In this document: piece after piece, positions 41,495-51,665 of the stretch | How the letters are laid out: each line of letters opens with the position of its first letter | Numbering within the stretch: position 1 is the stretch's first letter | NCBI RefSeq assembly: GCF_000372725.1 | Contig: NW_005199194.1 | Span: 543,277 to 607,276, forward strand | Origin: Emiliania huxleyi CCMP1516 | Lineage: Eukaryota > Haptophyta > Isochrysidales > Noelaerhabdaceae | Length of the DNA: 64,000 bases | Reading direction: 5' to 3' | Program-made: the position numbers and the translations under genes | Notes under the pieces: model-generated | Told to the model about the DNA's origin: nothing | Databases searched by the model: none | What the model saw: only the letters and a program-made list of their open reading frames with translations

Positions 41495-41592
41495 TGGACT
41501 GGCGCAGACTAGCACACAACATCGGCACACCAGCTCGGAAGAAGAATTTTGCGTCGAACTCCCCCGCACAACACTGGGCACGAGACTCTTTT
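41495..41592 (-). promoter_or_regulatory. Repeat A copy 5' of the BEACH gene
   Basis: AGAAGAATTTTGCGTCGAAC, CCCCGCACAACACTGGGCAC and GAGACT match the M3-gene copies in the same orientation relative to the gene. It lies about 160 nt upstream of the BEACH start codon. Confidence 0.55.
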
Positions 41593-41594
41593 AC

Positions 41595-41780
41595 CGCGCT
41601 AGGTCTCGGGCGGCGAAGGGGTCACACCCGACGACCTCGGGAACTAGCCGGGGCAGTCGGAGAAGGGGCAAATCCGTGCACTGACGGTCGGCCGCCAGAA
41701 AACACGCCTGCGTGGATCGCGTCACACCAATCCTCGCTACCCAACGCGGCCAAAGGATATCCACCTCGAGAACCTCGAGA
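41595..41780 (+). mobile_element. Repeat C copy 2 with 13-bp target-site duplication
   Basis: 186 bp, flanked on both sides by GAGACTCTTTTAC (41,582-41,594 and 41,781-41,793). It splits the end of a repeat A copy, so C inserted after A. No ORF of its own; short non-autonomous element. Copy 1 is at 17,937-18,126. Confidence 0.8.
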
Positions 41781-42029
41781 GAGACTCTTTTACAACCTAC
41801 AGCTGGAGATGTGCGAGTTGGAGTGGCCTCACGGAGTCGCGGGTTTGAGGTCGCAAGAGCCAAGATGGTGGCGTTTGGACATCCCAACCATCGCCCAAGA
41901 CAGCCTGTAGGTGATGGCGGGACGGCGCAGTGTTTGTGGCACTCGAAAGTATTTTCATTCTAGCAGCTAGAAAGAACACCATGGAGGGGCGGCCACGCCC
42001 ATGTGGCAGCCCGCTGGCTTGTGAGCTTG

Positions 42030-42134
42030 TTTGTGTCTGTGTGTCGCTCGTGCGTGTCGTCATCATCTGTCCAGCGTCCACCCATACCGCGTTGGTGTCC
42101 AGTCCGAGCCTGACTGTTCTTCACCTTTCTACCT
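42030..42134 (+). repeat. Repeat B copy 2, 105 bp
   Basis: About 98% identical to 11,986-12,090. It lies upstream of the PsbM-like gene in the same direction. Confidence 0.9.
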
Positions 42135-42451
42135 AACCTAAAAAAGCCCACACGCACCACGCCCTACACCGTGCCGCAGGAGAATGCTGCTTGGACTGCC
42201 GCTAAACACCAAGACACTGCGCGTCGAGCATGAGAGGTTTTGAGCAACCGCGCACACCCCCTCGGCCGTGCGCTCCTCGCGGACGCAAAGGCGGATGGGG
42301 TGGAGCCGTCGCGATCGGGGGGGAGTCCCCCTTCGCAGTCCCTCGCCGATTCTCCGGGCTGGGAATCGTGTGTCCGACGTTGTCAAAATTCTTTCCGCCT
42401 CTAATGGGCACCAACCTGGCAATCTTCGAACGCGATCGACTCAAGATCCCC

Positions 42452-43010
42452 ATGTTCGCTCTGCTCACCTCCAGCCCCGCGCTCGTCGTCTCGCCGTCGC
42501 TCGCGGTCCAGCGCGGCTTCGCTGCCGCGGCGCCCGTCGCCCTTCCCACGGTGAACCCCATGTCCGCCGACTCCACGCTCGCCTCCTTCTCGGAGACGCT
42601 CGCTGGCGGTGCACCTTCCCACCTCCGGCGCATCGCCCGGCCTCGACCCGCCGCTCACCGTTTCTCTCTCCACCCTAGTCGTCGCCGTGGACGGCGGCAC
42701 CATCGGCCTCGACGTCTCCTTTGGCGCCTTCCTCGCCGTCATCCTCGGCCTGTTCATCCCGGTCGTTTTTCTTGTGACGCTGTACATCCAGTCAGAGGCG
42801 CAGGGCACCGCGACGTCGTTCCGCGAGGTGGCAACCCCTTCCTCGCTGTCGCACCATGCCCAGCTACTCGCCCTCGCCACAACGCGCCGCCCCAGTCGCA
42901 CGCCCGCTGCAACACCCCGCTGCGCCCACCGCCTCAACGCCAGTCGCCACCCCGCTGCCCAGGCGGACTCGCTCGGCGGCAAGCTCTTCGACGACCCCGC
43001 CGACTACTAG
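42452..43010 (+). CDS. Small single-span membrane protein with plastid-type leader, PsbM-like
   Basis: Exons 42452-42605, 42679-42827 and 42963-43010 give 116 residues. Intron 1 is GC-AG (73 nt), intron 2 GT-AG (135 nt). The N-terminus is a leader (MFALLTSSPALVVSPSLAVQ, then RGFAAAAPVALP). One transmembrane helix follows: FGAFLAVILGLFIPVVFLV, then TLYIQSEAQ, and a short tail ending DDPADY. The pattern L-P-x-x-FL-x-x-LYIQS resembles photosystem II PsbM, which is absent from some red-lineage plastid genomes. The match is short and unproven; another low-mass thylakoid subunit is possible. An upstream in-frame Met at 42409 is an alternative start. Confidence 0.6.
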
Positions 43011-43735
43011 AACGGCGGCACGATCCCGCTGCGGGCAGTGCGAGCTGGAGGTCTGTGTGGTCTCTGTGCGCCGGCTGTGCCGCGAGCGGCCTGTTCGTGA
43101 AACAGTCAGAGAAGGCGAGGGAGCGGTCAGCGATGTGCTCGCTCCTTTTATCTTTGTATTGGCTCTTACGAACATGATGTGAGGCAACGAGGTGGGGGAG
43201 GGGGAAGAGGAGTGGGGCCGACACTCCAGTCTCCTGTCGCGTTGCCACAGCGTGTGTGAGTCCTTCTTTCTGACTCACCTCTCGCTCTCCTGTCACTGTC
43301 TCTCCTGAGTCTGGTGACCTTGTCTCCTTGCGCTCTGCCTCTGCGCTCTGGCTCTCTGCTCTCATTGTCGTTTATGAATCGCCAACGCATGAGCAAGCGA
43401 GAAATTGGTGAGGGGGCCAGAGCGCCGCCACCGCGCCCTGCTGAGCGTACATCTGAAGCCAGCGCGTCTAGACGGGGGAAAACCGCGCAATCTCCAATCA
43501 TACAGGAGGGGTTGTCTAAGACCGCACCCACCTCTCCCTAACTGATCGTCGCTGCCGATCTCTACCGACGTTTGGAGCCGCCGCTCCGAGCCCTAGGTTG
43601 TGCGCCTGTGCTGGCGGCCGGCGCCGGCAAGCGCGTCGCGAGGCTCACCCGCCGCTGATCGGCGAGGACGGTCGCGCGCGCGCATGCGGAGCGAGGGTCC
43701 GATCCCGAGACTCACGCACGGCGCGGACGCCGCGC
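43011..43735. other. Intergenic, no supported gene
   Basis: Contains a polypyrimidine-rich stretch (43,260-43,370). ORFs on both strands lack domain content. Confidence 0.4.
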
Positions 43736-44261
43736 TCAGATCGTGCCGGGGCGCTTCAGGCGGGAGCCCTTCTTGGCGGGCGGCTCCGGCGCCTGGGCAG
43801 CGGATGGAGCGCGCGCGAGCCGTCGAGGGGGTGCGATGGCGGCGGGCGGTGCACTACGGGCCGGCGGGAGAGCAGAGAACGCTGGGAGTTTGAGAGAGGC
43901 TGGTGGCTGTTGGACGTGGTGAGGGCATGCTAGCGTTGGGCGTGCCTCCTTTTTGCCGAAGAACTTGTTGAACTTCTTGGCCCACTCGCCCTGCTCGGAC
44001 TTGGTGGTTCCAGATGCGACCGCCGCATCCGGGGCGCGCGAGCCAACCGTGTAGCCCCACAGCGGTCCCTGAGGCCGACGAAGGGCGTGGCGATGGTCAG
44101 CGTGGAATCTGCGAGTCGCGGTAGGCGGTTTCATCGGCGGGCACCTTGGGCCCACCACCCATGGTGATGCCAGCGGAGCGGCTTTGAGCGGCCGCTGCCG
44201 ACGGCGCGACAAAGGCGGCGGCGACGGCGAGGAGGCAGGCGAGGAGAAGGAAGCGGAACAT
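43736..44261 (-). CDS. Small plastid-targeted protein
   Basis: The minus-strand ATG at 44261 gives a signal sequence (MFRFLLLACLLAVAAAF) running directly into AFVAPSAAAA, the classic cleavage motif for import into secondary red-lineage plastids. Exon 1 continues to about MGGGPKVPADETAYRD. Exon 2 is 44068-43946 (GPLWGYTVGSRAPDAAVASG, KSEQGEWAKKFNKFFGKKE). Exon 3 is 43792-43736 (APEPPAKKGSRLKRPGTI), after a 153-nt GC-AG intron. The donor of intron 1 is unresolved (GT at GPK|, or GA at AYR|). Basic, about 90-100 residues; function unknown, perhaps a peripheral thylakoid or ribosomal-type accessory protein. Confidence 0.7.
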
Positions 44262-44457
44262 CCTGTGTGGGTAGCGGGGTCGGGTTGACGCGAGAGCAGG
44301 TCAGAGCACACAGGTTGAAGAGATGCGGCGATCTAGCTGATCTAGCTTGGGCACCGTTCTCGCCAAACCTTGACACTCTTCACACACGTGTGATCGCCCG
44401 CGTTTGATTAGAGCAGCGGGACATTTTTTTTATTACACCGAGTGTCACACCATCGAG

Positions 44458-45270
44458 CTATGAGCCATCGTCGCCACGCCCCTCGCCCCGTGCGCGCGCG
44501 CGCCCACCTCGCCCACCCACCGCGCCCACCCACCGCGCCCACCCACCGCGCCTCCCTCGCCCACCGACCGCCGTCGTCTGCGCCGCCACCAGCCGCCCAG
44601 TCGCGGCGATGGGCTGCGCCGGCTGGCGGCAAATCGGGCACTTGCTGTCGACCCCAGCGCACCGAGCGCGGCGCGTCCCAGCAGAGGTCACACTGCTCAC
44701 TGGCGCTCATCCGCTGCTGCTGTCTCCTCCACCTCCTCCGCTGCTTCGGCCAGCGCCTCCAGCCGCGGCAGCGCCTCCGCGAGCGGCATCCGCTTTCTTC
44801 CGCACTAGAGCCAACCCGACCACGAGCCGCGCCAGCTCCTCGGCCTGCGCCGCTGACCAGCCCGCGTCGGCTGCCTTCCCAAAGACACTCTGCGTCGACA
44901 GGTGCGAGAACTGTCCGTTGCTGCCTAGGTTGCTGCCGCCCGTCGCCTCTGCCGCGCGCGCGAGGCCCACGTCGGCGACGTAGAGGGTGTGGATGCTGAG
45001 TTGACATAAATCTGAGGACGCGACCCACTTCGCCACAGACGGTCCCGCGCCTCGCCGCTAAGACGGGTACACGACCGCGGCTCGTGTGCGTGTACCCGTC
45101 TTTGTCCGGAGTGAAAAGTCCAACGCGCTCGTCGGTGGCGGCTTCCTCCAACCTGCGCCGCGCTCGGCGAACCTCGACAGCGCCTTCGGTGGCATGCAGC
45201 TCTTTGCGACAGAAGCCTGGAGAGCAGCTCCTCTGCTGCTCACGCGCTCCGCACAGTTGGCACAGCCCAC
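44458..45270 (-). pseudogene. Degenerate RING/zinc-finger gene (uncertain)
   Basis: Minus-strand fragments in different frames: CDLCWDAPRSVR, and 44 nt later in another frame DSKCPICRQPAQPI, the two ends of a RING-HC finger with the middle Cys/His pairs missing. Upstream frames encode a Cys-rich piece (TVGCANCAERV) and an Ala/Glu helix (AGWSAAQAEELARLVVGLAL). Either an intron structure I cannot resolve or a decayed gene. Confidence 0.3.
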
Positions 45271-46064
45271 TGTGCGGCTGCCACAGCTGTCACAGCGATG
45301 GGCTCGCCCTCACTGGCCCTCAGTCACTTGTGCTGCGGCTTGTGTGAGCGACACTGCTCGGCGGCTGCCGGCACACTGTGAGATCATAGATGTGCGGTAA
45401 AACCACGCTACCAGCGCTTGGTCACATCGGCCCCGAGGTCAGATCCTTCTACTCTGATGATGACAACACTGGTCTACTCGCTGGAGCCGAGCAGGAGGGC
45501 CCAGCGCACAACCCCTGGTCAACTCACCCTCCACACCCCGTAGCTCCGTTGCCGCGGTCGTCAACGGTCAAGCAGGATATTGCCCGCCGAGATTTCTCGC
45601 GCGGTTCAGGGACAGGGAGGGTCATCGGAGAGCAGCTGAGAGCTGTGCAGAACCGCGGACGCGGCGTCACGCAGCATGCAGAGCCGCGCGGCGGAGGAGA
45701 GCGGCGGAGGTGGCGTCTCGAAGCCGAGCATATACAGAGCCGTATTATGCGGAGCCGCTTCCCCTCCCGCTGCAGCCAGGTGGAGGTGCACCTGCAAAAC
45801 CTTCCTGCACGGTGTGCACTGTGCGCAGCGCCCGGCCCGCGGCCGGCGACGGGGAGTCCGAGTGACATGTTGGCTGGCAGTTTGACGTCGCGCCCCGCTT
45901 GGCCGACGGCTCTCAGTATAGGTTTGTCAGACACAGCTCTGATCACCATACTGGAACGTAGTATCAACCATGACGCTCGGGATACAACATTTGCCCGCAG
46001 CATAGCCGACCTTCACGGCTCACAGCTCACAGACACACATAGGGACCACCAGCACGCCGGGCCC
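45271..46064. other. Intergenic, no supported gene
   Basis: Lower GC than most of the window, open frames on both strands (one of 352 residues on plus) but no recognisable protein features. The plus frame from 46.05 kb on is the shadow of the minus-strand membrane protein. Confidence 0.4.
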
Positions 46065-46670
46065 TCACCATCGGTCCGGGGGCTCGATCGCGGAGCCCAT
46101 GAGCAAGGAGTAGGCCGCCCGCCACGCTGTGAGCGCGAGCACTGTCCCCATCACCGGCGACAGGTCGGGCAGAGCGAAGAAGGCGCGCTCGGCGCCAGGT
46201 GTCGCGACGGAGCAAAAGAATCCGGCGCAAGTGCCGCCCGAGAGCGCCATGAAGTAGGTGGCGAGGGTGTAGATGCACGCCGCCGCCAGCCAGCAAGTGG
46301 CACACGCCCACACCGCGCGCGCAGGGCTCTCGATCGAGCCGCGAGCAAAGCCGCCAGCGATGACCCCTCCCAGAAGCCACGCAGTGCTGCTCCAGGTGGC
46401 CATCATCAGGGTGCTCTCCTCGAGGCCGTTGCCCCCGGTGGTGATTAGGGACGACGTGATGATCGCGCAGTCTAGCGCGGCGAGCTTTGGGTCGTCGATC
46501 GGAGCCCCGCGCGGCCAGCGGAAGGCACACGAAATTGATGCCCGGCGCGCAGTCGGCGGTGCCGCGACTGTCGCCGTGCGAGATGTGCGCAGGAGTGCCG
46601 TGTGAGACGGGCGCAGGCAAAGTGCCGTAGTCGGCAGCGAGACGACGATGAGGAACCGAAATGCATCCAT
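46065..46670 (-). CDS. Multi-pass membrane protein with organelle leader
   Basis: About 201 residues from MDAFRF. An N-terminal hydrophobic signal (FLIVVSLPTTALCL) is followed by a Ser/Thr/Arg-rich transit-like segment. The mature part starts near DDPKLAALDCAIITSSLITT and has about five hydrophobic segments (WSSTAWLLGGVIAGGFA, VWACATCWLAAACIYTLAT, LSPVMGTVLALTAWRAAYSL). Small Ala/Gly-rich plastid membrane proteins of the DUF3054 type have similar size and layout, but I cannot confirm the family. An upstream Met at 46715 would add 15 residues and weaken the signal peptide. Confidence 0.6.
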   Translation of the reverse strand: MDAFRFLIVVSLPTTALCLRPSHTALLRTSRTATVAAPPTARRASISCAFRWPRGAPIDDPKLAALDCAIITSSLITTGGNGLEESTLMMATWSSTAWLLGGVIAGGFARGSIESPARAVWACATCWLAAACIYTLATYFMALSGGTCAGFFCSVATPGAERAFFALPDLSPVMGTVLALTAWRAAYSLLMGSAIEPPDRW

Positions 46671-46729
46671 GCACTCTGAGGTATGTGAGGAGCACCACGG
46701 TTCGCGTGCGAACACGGTGCCTTTGCAAA

Positions 46730-47345
46730 AAAGAATTGGAGCTCGATCGGTTGCGGCAAATGGTCGCAGTGGGTGTCAATTCGTCCTTGCGCGAGGAGAG
46801 CTCGATAAACTCGAGGGGCCAGGATATGCCGCGAGGAGGGCAGAGCTGCGCCGAGAGGCGAGGGCAAGGGATCGGCAGGCAGCGGCAGCGTCGTCGCAGG
46901 ACGAGGCAGAGGAGAGCGAAGCGACAGAGGAAGAGGAGCACCCGCAGTTCGCGTGCGATAATGGTGCCAATTTTGCAAAGTTGGCCCATTGAGAATCTTC
47001 TTGTCTCAGTTGCTCGTGGTCAAAAACAAACTTATGAAAAAAGAATTTGGCGGCTGCTGGCGGCAAATGGTCGCAGTGGGCGTCAGAAGAGTCGTCCTTG
47101 CGCGAGGAGAGCTCGATAAACTCGAGGGGCCAGGATATGCAGCAAGGAGGGCAGAGCTGCGCCGAGAGGCGAGGGCAAGGGATCGGCAGGCAGCGGCGTC
47201 GTCGCAGAACGAGGCAGAGGAGAGCGAAGCGACAGAGGAAGAGGAGCACCCGCAGTTCGCGTGCGATCATGGTGCCAATTTCGCAAAGTTGGCCCATTGA
47301 GAATCTTCTTGCCTCAGTTGCTCGTGGTAAAAAACAAACTTATGA
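46730..47345 (+). repeat. Tandem duplication, 307-bp unit, with conserved reading frame
   Basis: Two copies, about 95% identical, period 307 bp. Both keep the frame LARGELDKLEGPGYAARRAE ... EEEEHPQFACD ... GANFAKLAH-stop; one length difference is exactly one codon. Either a duplicated terminal exon or a repeat that happens to be open. The 5' part of the PARP-like gene starts right after copy 2. Confidence 0.8.
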
Positions 47346-47389
47346 AAAAAGAAAGCGGCGCGACCCGGCACCATCAAGCCACGCTCCGG

Positions 47390-48097
47390 ATGAAGCCTGA
47401 CACTCAATCGAGCTCAGCCTGGCGGCGCGCGCCCTCTCTCTCAATGCACGCGAGCCCCAGCCCCAGCACGCTCGACCTGATGGTGCGCTCCGCTACGCGG
47501 ATAGCACTCGCAGCGCAGAACGCTGCGCCGCTTGAGCAGCCCGCCTGGTCGACTGAGCCTGCCTGGCGGCGGGACCTCCGCTCCACGCTGCAGCTTGATG
47601 AGTCGGACTTGGATCGCTCTGCGGACGTCGCCGTGGATGGAGGTTGGCGGCGACTGGGTCTGTCCGTGCGTGGGAGGTTTGAGGACGACGCATGGCTTGA
47701 CGCTGGCGGCGCAGCAGGCTGGCGCGTGGCCTATCACGGCACGGACGCCGGGCCGAATGCGATCCGCAGCATCGTGCAGACAGGGCTCAGGGTGGGCGGA
47801 CTCGGATCCAACGGAGACCCGGCGAGGCCGAGGAGCGGCGACACGTTCGGCCGCGGCATCTACGTGACGCCCAGCCTGAACATGGGCGTGATGTACGCCA
47901 GCCGCGGGGGGCGAGGCTTTGTGCGGACCGAGAGAGGCTGCTCGGTCCTGTGCGTCTTCTGCTGCGCTGTGCGGCCAGGTCAGCGTGTGTGTGGAGACCA
48001 TCGCCCTTCTCGCTCAGCCTACGCACGCACGCAAACGCACGCACGCACGCACGCACGCACACACGCACGCACACACGCATGCACACACACACGCACG

Positions 48098-48152
<55 letters not shown>

Positions 48153-48466
48153 CTCGCCGCACCCGGCGCCGCCACCTCACCGCGCAGGGGGCTTCTCTGT
48201 CCACGAGCACAAGGGCGGCGAGGTGTGGACCATCGGCACGGAGGCGGACTGCCGCGCCACCGGCATCTGGTCGCGCAGCTTCTCGGAGGACGAGCAGGCC
48301 TTCATGCGCGGGAGCGGGAAGGGGCCGCGGCGCCAGCAGGTAAGGTAAGTCACAAGATGGTGCGTGGCGCAAGGGGGCGCAACCCTCGCGACTCCACGCG
48401 TCTGCAGTCGATCATGTTTTTCGCACCTGACACCTGTCTTTGTTTTAGTTTTCGCGGTTTTATTAG
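47390..48466 (+). CDS. PARP/ART-like domain protein
   Basis: Exons 47390-47978, 48188-48339 and 48449-48466 close the frame at 252 residues (GT-AG introns of 209 and 109 nt). The core reads GWRVAYHGTDAG, AIRSIVQTGLRVGG, DTFGRGIYVTPSLNMGVMYA, and after splicing GFSVHEHKGGEVWTIGTEAD. 'YHGT ... G(R/L)GIYVTP ... YA' is the NAD-binding H-Y pattern of ADP-ribosyltransferase/PARP-type folds found in many algal proteins. No clear catalytic Glu is visible, so it may be a mono-ART-like or inactive member. Intron 1 holds an ACGC/CA microsatellite. The last exon encodes only FSRFY and is tentative. Start Met could also be 47443. Confidence 0.65.
48024..48150. repeat. (ACGC)n/(CA)n microsatellite
   Basis: Tetranucleotide then dinucleotide repeat within intron 1 of the PARP-like gene; alternating purine-pyrimidine, could form Z-DNA. 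Confidence 0.95.
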
Positions 48467-48955
48467 CAGGTTTGAGGTAGCACCGGCCACCGGACCGCGC
48501 AGTGCGCGCACCAAAAGTAAATCCCGAGATGACTGTGCGGCTGCGGGCCGAACCGCCCGTAGGCCCCGTACGCGATAGAGCTATGCACCACCTGAGACCC
48601 AGACCGGTGAGAGTTGAGACTGTGCTGAGTCCGTGAGTGTTGCACCGCCACACGGCGCCGTCGCCGTCGCGCGCCTTCGCGGGGGGGCTGCGGAGAAAAA
48701 GAACCTCTTTAGCTTCATCCCTCGCAGCGGAGCTGCAAGTGCTCCTGCAGCGCTGGGCGAAGTCGACTTACTCCCTCCTGGTCCCCCCTCGGTCGCCGTC
48801 GGGCTCGGCACACCTCCGCTGCTCAATGTTTGACGACTCGAACCCAGCTTTTCCGTGCACGGGTCAGCCTGCCAGCCACGCCCGGGTGTATCCTACCCCC
48901 CAAACCGCCCTGGTCTTTGCGTACAGACGACCCCCTACTCCCCCAAAGAGCCTGG

Positions 48956-49170
48956 GTTCCGGCTCCTAGCCGGATAGGGGGTCTGTTGGGACTGACTCGC
49001 GCCAAAACGCCCTACCTACCTACCTATCCCCAGGCCGCGCAGCGAAGCGAAAAAAGATGAAAATAGGGGGCACCTACCTATTGCAGGGCCCTTTTGGGCG
49101 AAACAAGACCAACCTACCTACCTATCTGGGAGGGGCCATAAGGACCCCCTATCCGGCTAGGAGCCGGAAC
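48956..49170. mobile_element. MITE-like element, 215 bp, 28-bp perfect terminal inverted repeats, 5-bp TSD
   Basis: Left end GTTCCGGCTCCTAGCCGGAT then AGGGGGTC; right end is its exact inverse (GACCCCCTATCCGGCTAGGA then GCCGGAAC). CCTGG flanks both sides (48,951-48,955 and 49,171-49,175). The interior is non-coding with CCTACCTACCTA tracts. Its end is 11 bp upstream of the ATG of the ankyrin/RING gene. Confidence 0.9.
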
Positions 49171-49185
49171 CCTGGTGGACTGAGC

Positions 49186-51138
49186 ATGGACGTGCAAGCG
49201 GCGGAGCGTGGCGAGGAGGAAGCGGTGCTGGCGTGGCTTGATGGCGGCGGGTCAACGCGACGTCCAAGAGAGGCGTCACGCTGCTGATGTGCGCCGCCCG
49301 CAACGGCCAGGAGCGGGTGGTCGAGCTGCTCCTGCGTAGGGCGAAGGTCAACCTGCAGGAGAGCGGCGGCGGCACCGCGCTGATGTACGCCGCCCAGGAA
49401 GGCCACGAGCGGGTGGTCGAGCTGCTGATACGGCACGGCGCTGAGATCAACCTGCAGAACAGGGACGGCGCCACCGCGCTGATGGCCGCCGCCATTAAAG
49501 GCCGCGAGTGGGTGGCTGAGCTGCTGCTGCAGCACGGCGCGGAGATCAACAAGCATGGCAGCCGAGGCGGCACCGCGCTGATGGGCGCCGCCAGCCAAGG
49601 CCACGAGCGGGTGGTTGAGTTACTGATGCGGCACGGCGCTGAGGTCAACCTGCAGAGGAGCGACGGCCGCACGGCGCTGCTGTTCGCCGCGCGCTATGGC
49701 CACGCGCGGGCTTGCTGATACGGCGCGGCGCTGAGATCAACCAGCGGAACAGCGAGTCCGGCGGCACCCGAACGCCGCCTATTGCGGCCACCCCGCCGTC
49801 GTTCTCCGCTTGCTGCGGGCGGGCGCGGATACAACAAAGGCTCGCTCTGCAGACGGCAGGTCCGCGCTGCAGATCGCCAAGGAGGGGGTGGCCAAGGTGG
49901 CTATCGTCGACGCCGCCAGTGCTCCTGCAAAGGACCACGCCGGGTGCGTGCGCGCTCTCACAGAACATGCAGCGGCGTTGAGGGAGGCGGCGGAGGCGGC
50001 CGAGAAGGCGCTCGAGGCCAAGGAGCGGCGCGAGCAGCGCGAGCGGGAGGAGGCGGCGGCGGCGCGAGAGCGCGAGCAGGCGGCAAGCAGGCGGGAGGCA
50101 GAGCGAGCGGCGGACGAGGCGCGCCGGGCGGCGGACACTGCGGCGCTGGAGGAGCAGAGGCGAGCGATTGCGGCAGAGGCGGAGGCGAAGCTGGCCGCTG
50201 AGCGAGCGGCAGCAGAGGGGACGCTGCGGGCGAGGGAGGCGGAGAGGCTTGCGGCGGAGGAGGCGCAGCGAGAGGAGCAGCGGGCGGCGGCGGCGGCGCG
50301 CAAGGCCGCTCAGGCAGAGGCGGCGCGGCGCGAGAAGGAGGCTGCGGACAAGAGGGCGGAGGAGGAGAAGGCGAGGCGGCGCGCAAAGGCGGCGGAGGCA
50401 ACGGCGGCCAAGAAGGAGGCCAAGGCGAAGAAGAAGGAGGCCAAGAAGGCGCCGCCTGCCTGCACGCTCGAGGAGGAGCGGAGGGCGAAGGCTGCGGCAG
50501 AGCTTCGCACACAGGAGGAGAGGGCGGCGCAGCTGGCTGCTGAGCAGGAGTCGGCGAGGGCGGAGCGGGAGGCGGCAGAGCTAGCGGGTGCGGCAGAGCG
50601 GGCGGCGTTGCGCGAGGATGCGGAGCTGGCAGAGGCGTTGCGCCGGTCAGAGGTGGATGCGGAGGAGGCGTTGGTGCGTCGGGTGTTGCGGTGCGAGGAG
50701 GCGGTGAGCAGCGAGTCGACCGGCGGCGGCGGGGACTTGCCGCGGCGTGTCGAGCGGCTGGAGGCGAGCCTCGGCGCGGCGACCGAGGGCAGCCTCGAGG
50801 AGCGGGTCGGCGCCATCGAGCGCTTGATCGGGTCAGAGGCGGGAGAGGCGGCGGAGCAGCATCTGCCAGTCACCGATCCGCTTGCTGCCGTCTCACTATC
50901 GGACGCCGGCCTCGACACGGGGCGGCCGGCTGCCCCCGAGTCCACGATGGGGGGAGAGACCACGTGTATCGTGTGTTTCGCGAGAGTCAAGTCGCATGCT
51001 GCGGTTCCGTGCGGGCACCTGTGTGCTTGCGGGCCATGCTCTGAGCAGATGCAAGAGTGCCCTTACTGCCGCGAGCCGGTGATGATGTGGATGGTTCCGC
51101 GCGTCCGGTCTAGCTACGGCCTTTTAGCACTGCTATAA
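49186..51138 (+). CDS. Ankyrin-repeat, coiled-coil, RING finger protein with three apparent frameshifts
   Basis: From ATG 49186 (MDVQAAERGEEEAVLAWLDG) the product has at least five ankyrin repeats (LLMCAARNGQERVVELLL, GTALMYAAQEGHERVVELLI and onward), a very long Ala/Glu/Arg coiled coil (49.95-50.65 kb), and a C-terminal RING finger (CIVCFARVKSHAAVPCGHLC ... CPYCREPV). RING plus ankyrin suggests an E3 ligase with substrate-binding repeats. The frame changes at about 49,249, 49,708 and 49,772. Each is cured by adding one base to a short G or C run, after which ankyrin consensus continues. Three single-base losses in homopolymers point to sequence error more than decay, but a young pseudogene cannot be excluded. 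The reading frame 49810-51138 alone is intact. Confidence 0.7.
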
Positions 51139-51665
51139 TTGCACACCGCGCACTGTGCGACGCGCACTAAAAGGCAAACCCCGTCGCAAGTGCGTAAGCC
51201 AATACCGTAAGGAGAATATATGGAGATGCGAGGTTGCGAGCGCAGTCCGCAGAGTCCAGAGAGCGCACGCGGCCTCGAGGCTCGAGCGGCCTCCGGTCGT
51301 TACTGCGGAGGCTAGAGCCGTAGCGCTGTGCGCTCAAGGACGGTCCGTCCGGGGGAAGGTCGGAAGGAGCGCAGCAGCCGCTCAGGGCGACTCCTCCTTC
51401 CTCTCGCTCTCTCCACTCTCGCTCTCCGAACCATCAGGGATTCAGGGTGGAGAATCGGGGTCGCCACGAGCGAGCGCACTTGAGAGAGCTAACCCGCGCG
51501 GGAGCCGCCAGAAGAAAGAAATTCGAAGTTCTTTTCTCCCCGAAATTCTTTCTCCAAGCGTGACACCAGTCTCTCACGGCAGCGGCACCCCAATCCCACC
51601 CTCGCTCATCGTCGATTCCCTCGCGCCGCCGACACGCTGCCGCCCAACGAAGATATTGCCCGCCT
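51139..51665. other. Intergenic / 5' region
   Basis: No gene supported. AGAAATTCGAAGTTCTTTTC and GAAATTCTTTC at about 51,517-51,552 resemble the TTCTTT-rich tail of repeat A near other gene starts. Confidence 0.4.

Larger units (their letters stand above)
41385..42242. repeat. Segment bounded by about 40-bp direct repeats
   Basis: AACACCAAGACACTGCGCGT, CGAGCAT and GGTTTTGA occur at about 41,392-41,430 and again at about 42,204-42,242. Between them lie repeat A, repeat C and repeat B, so this is a composite of inserted elements between two divergent genes. Confidence 0.7.

Noticed and set aside
45390..46448. 352-residue plus-strand ORF
   Set aside because: The 3' half is antisense to the minus-strand membrane protein, and the 5' half has no features.
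48463..48826. Minus-strand ORF pair ending HSHLGIYFWCAHCAVRW
   Set aside because: Protein-like ending but no start, domain or consistent junction found; it overlaps the 3' end of the PARP-like gene. Kept only as a weak possibility.
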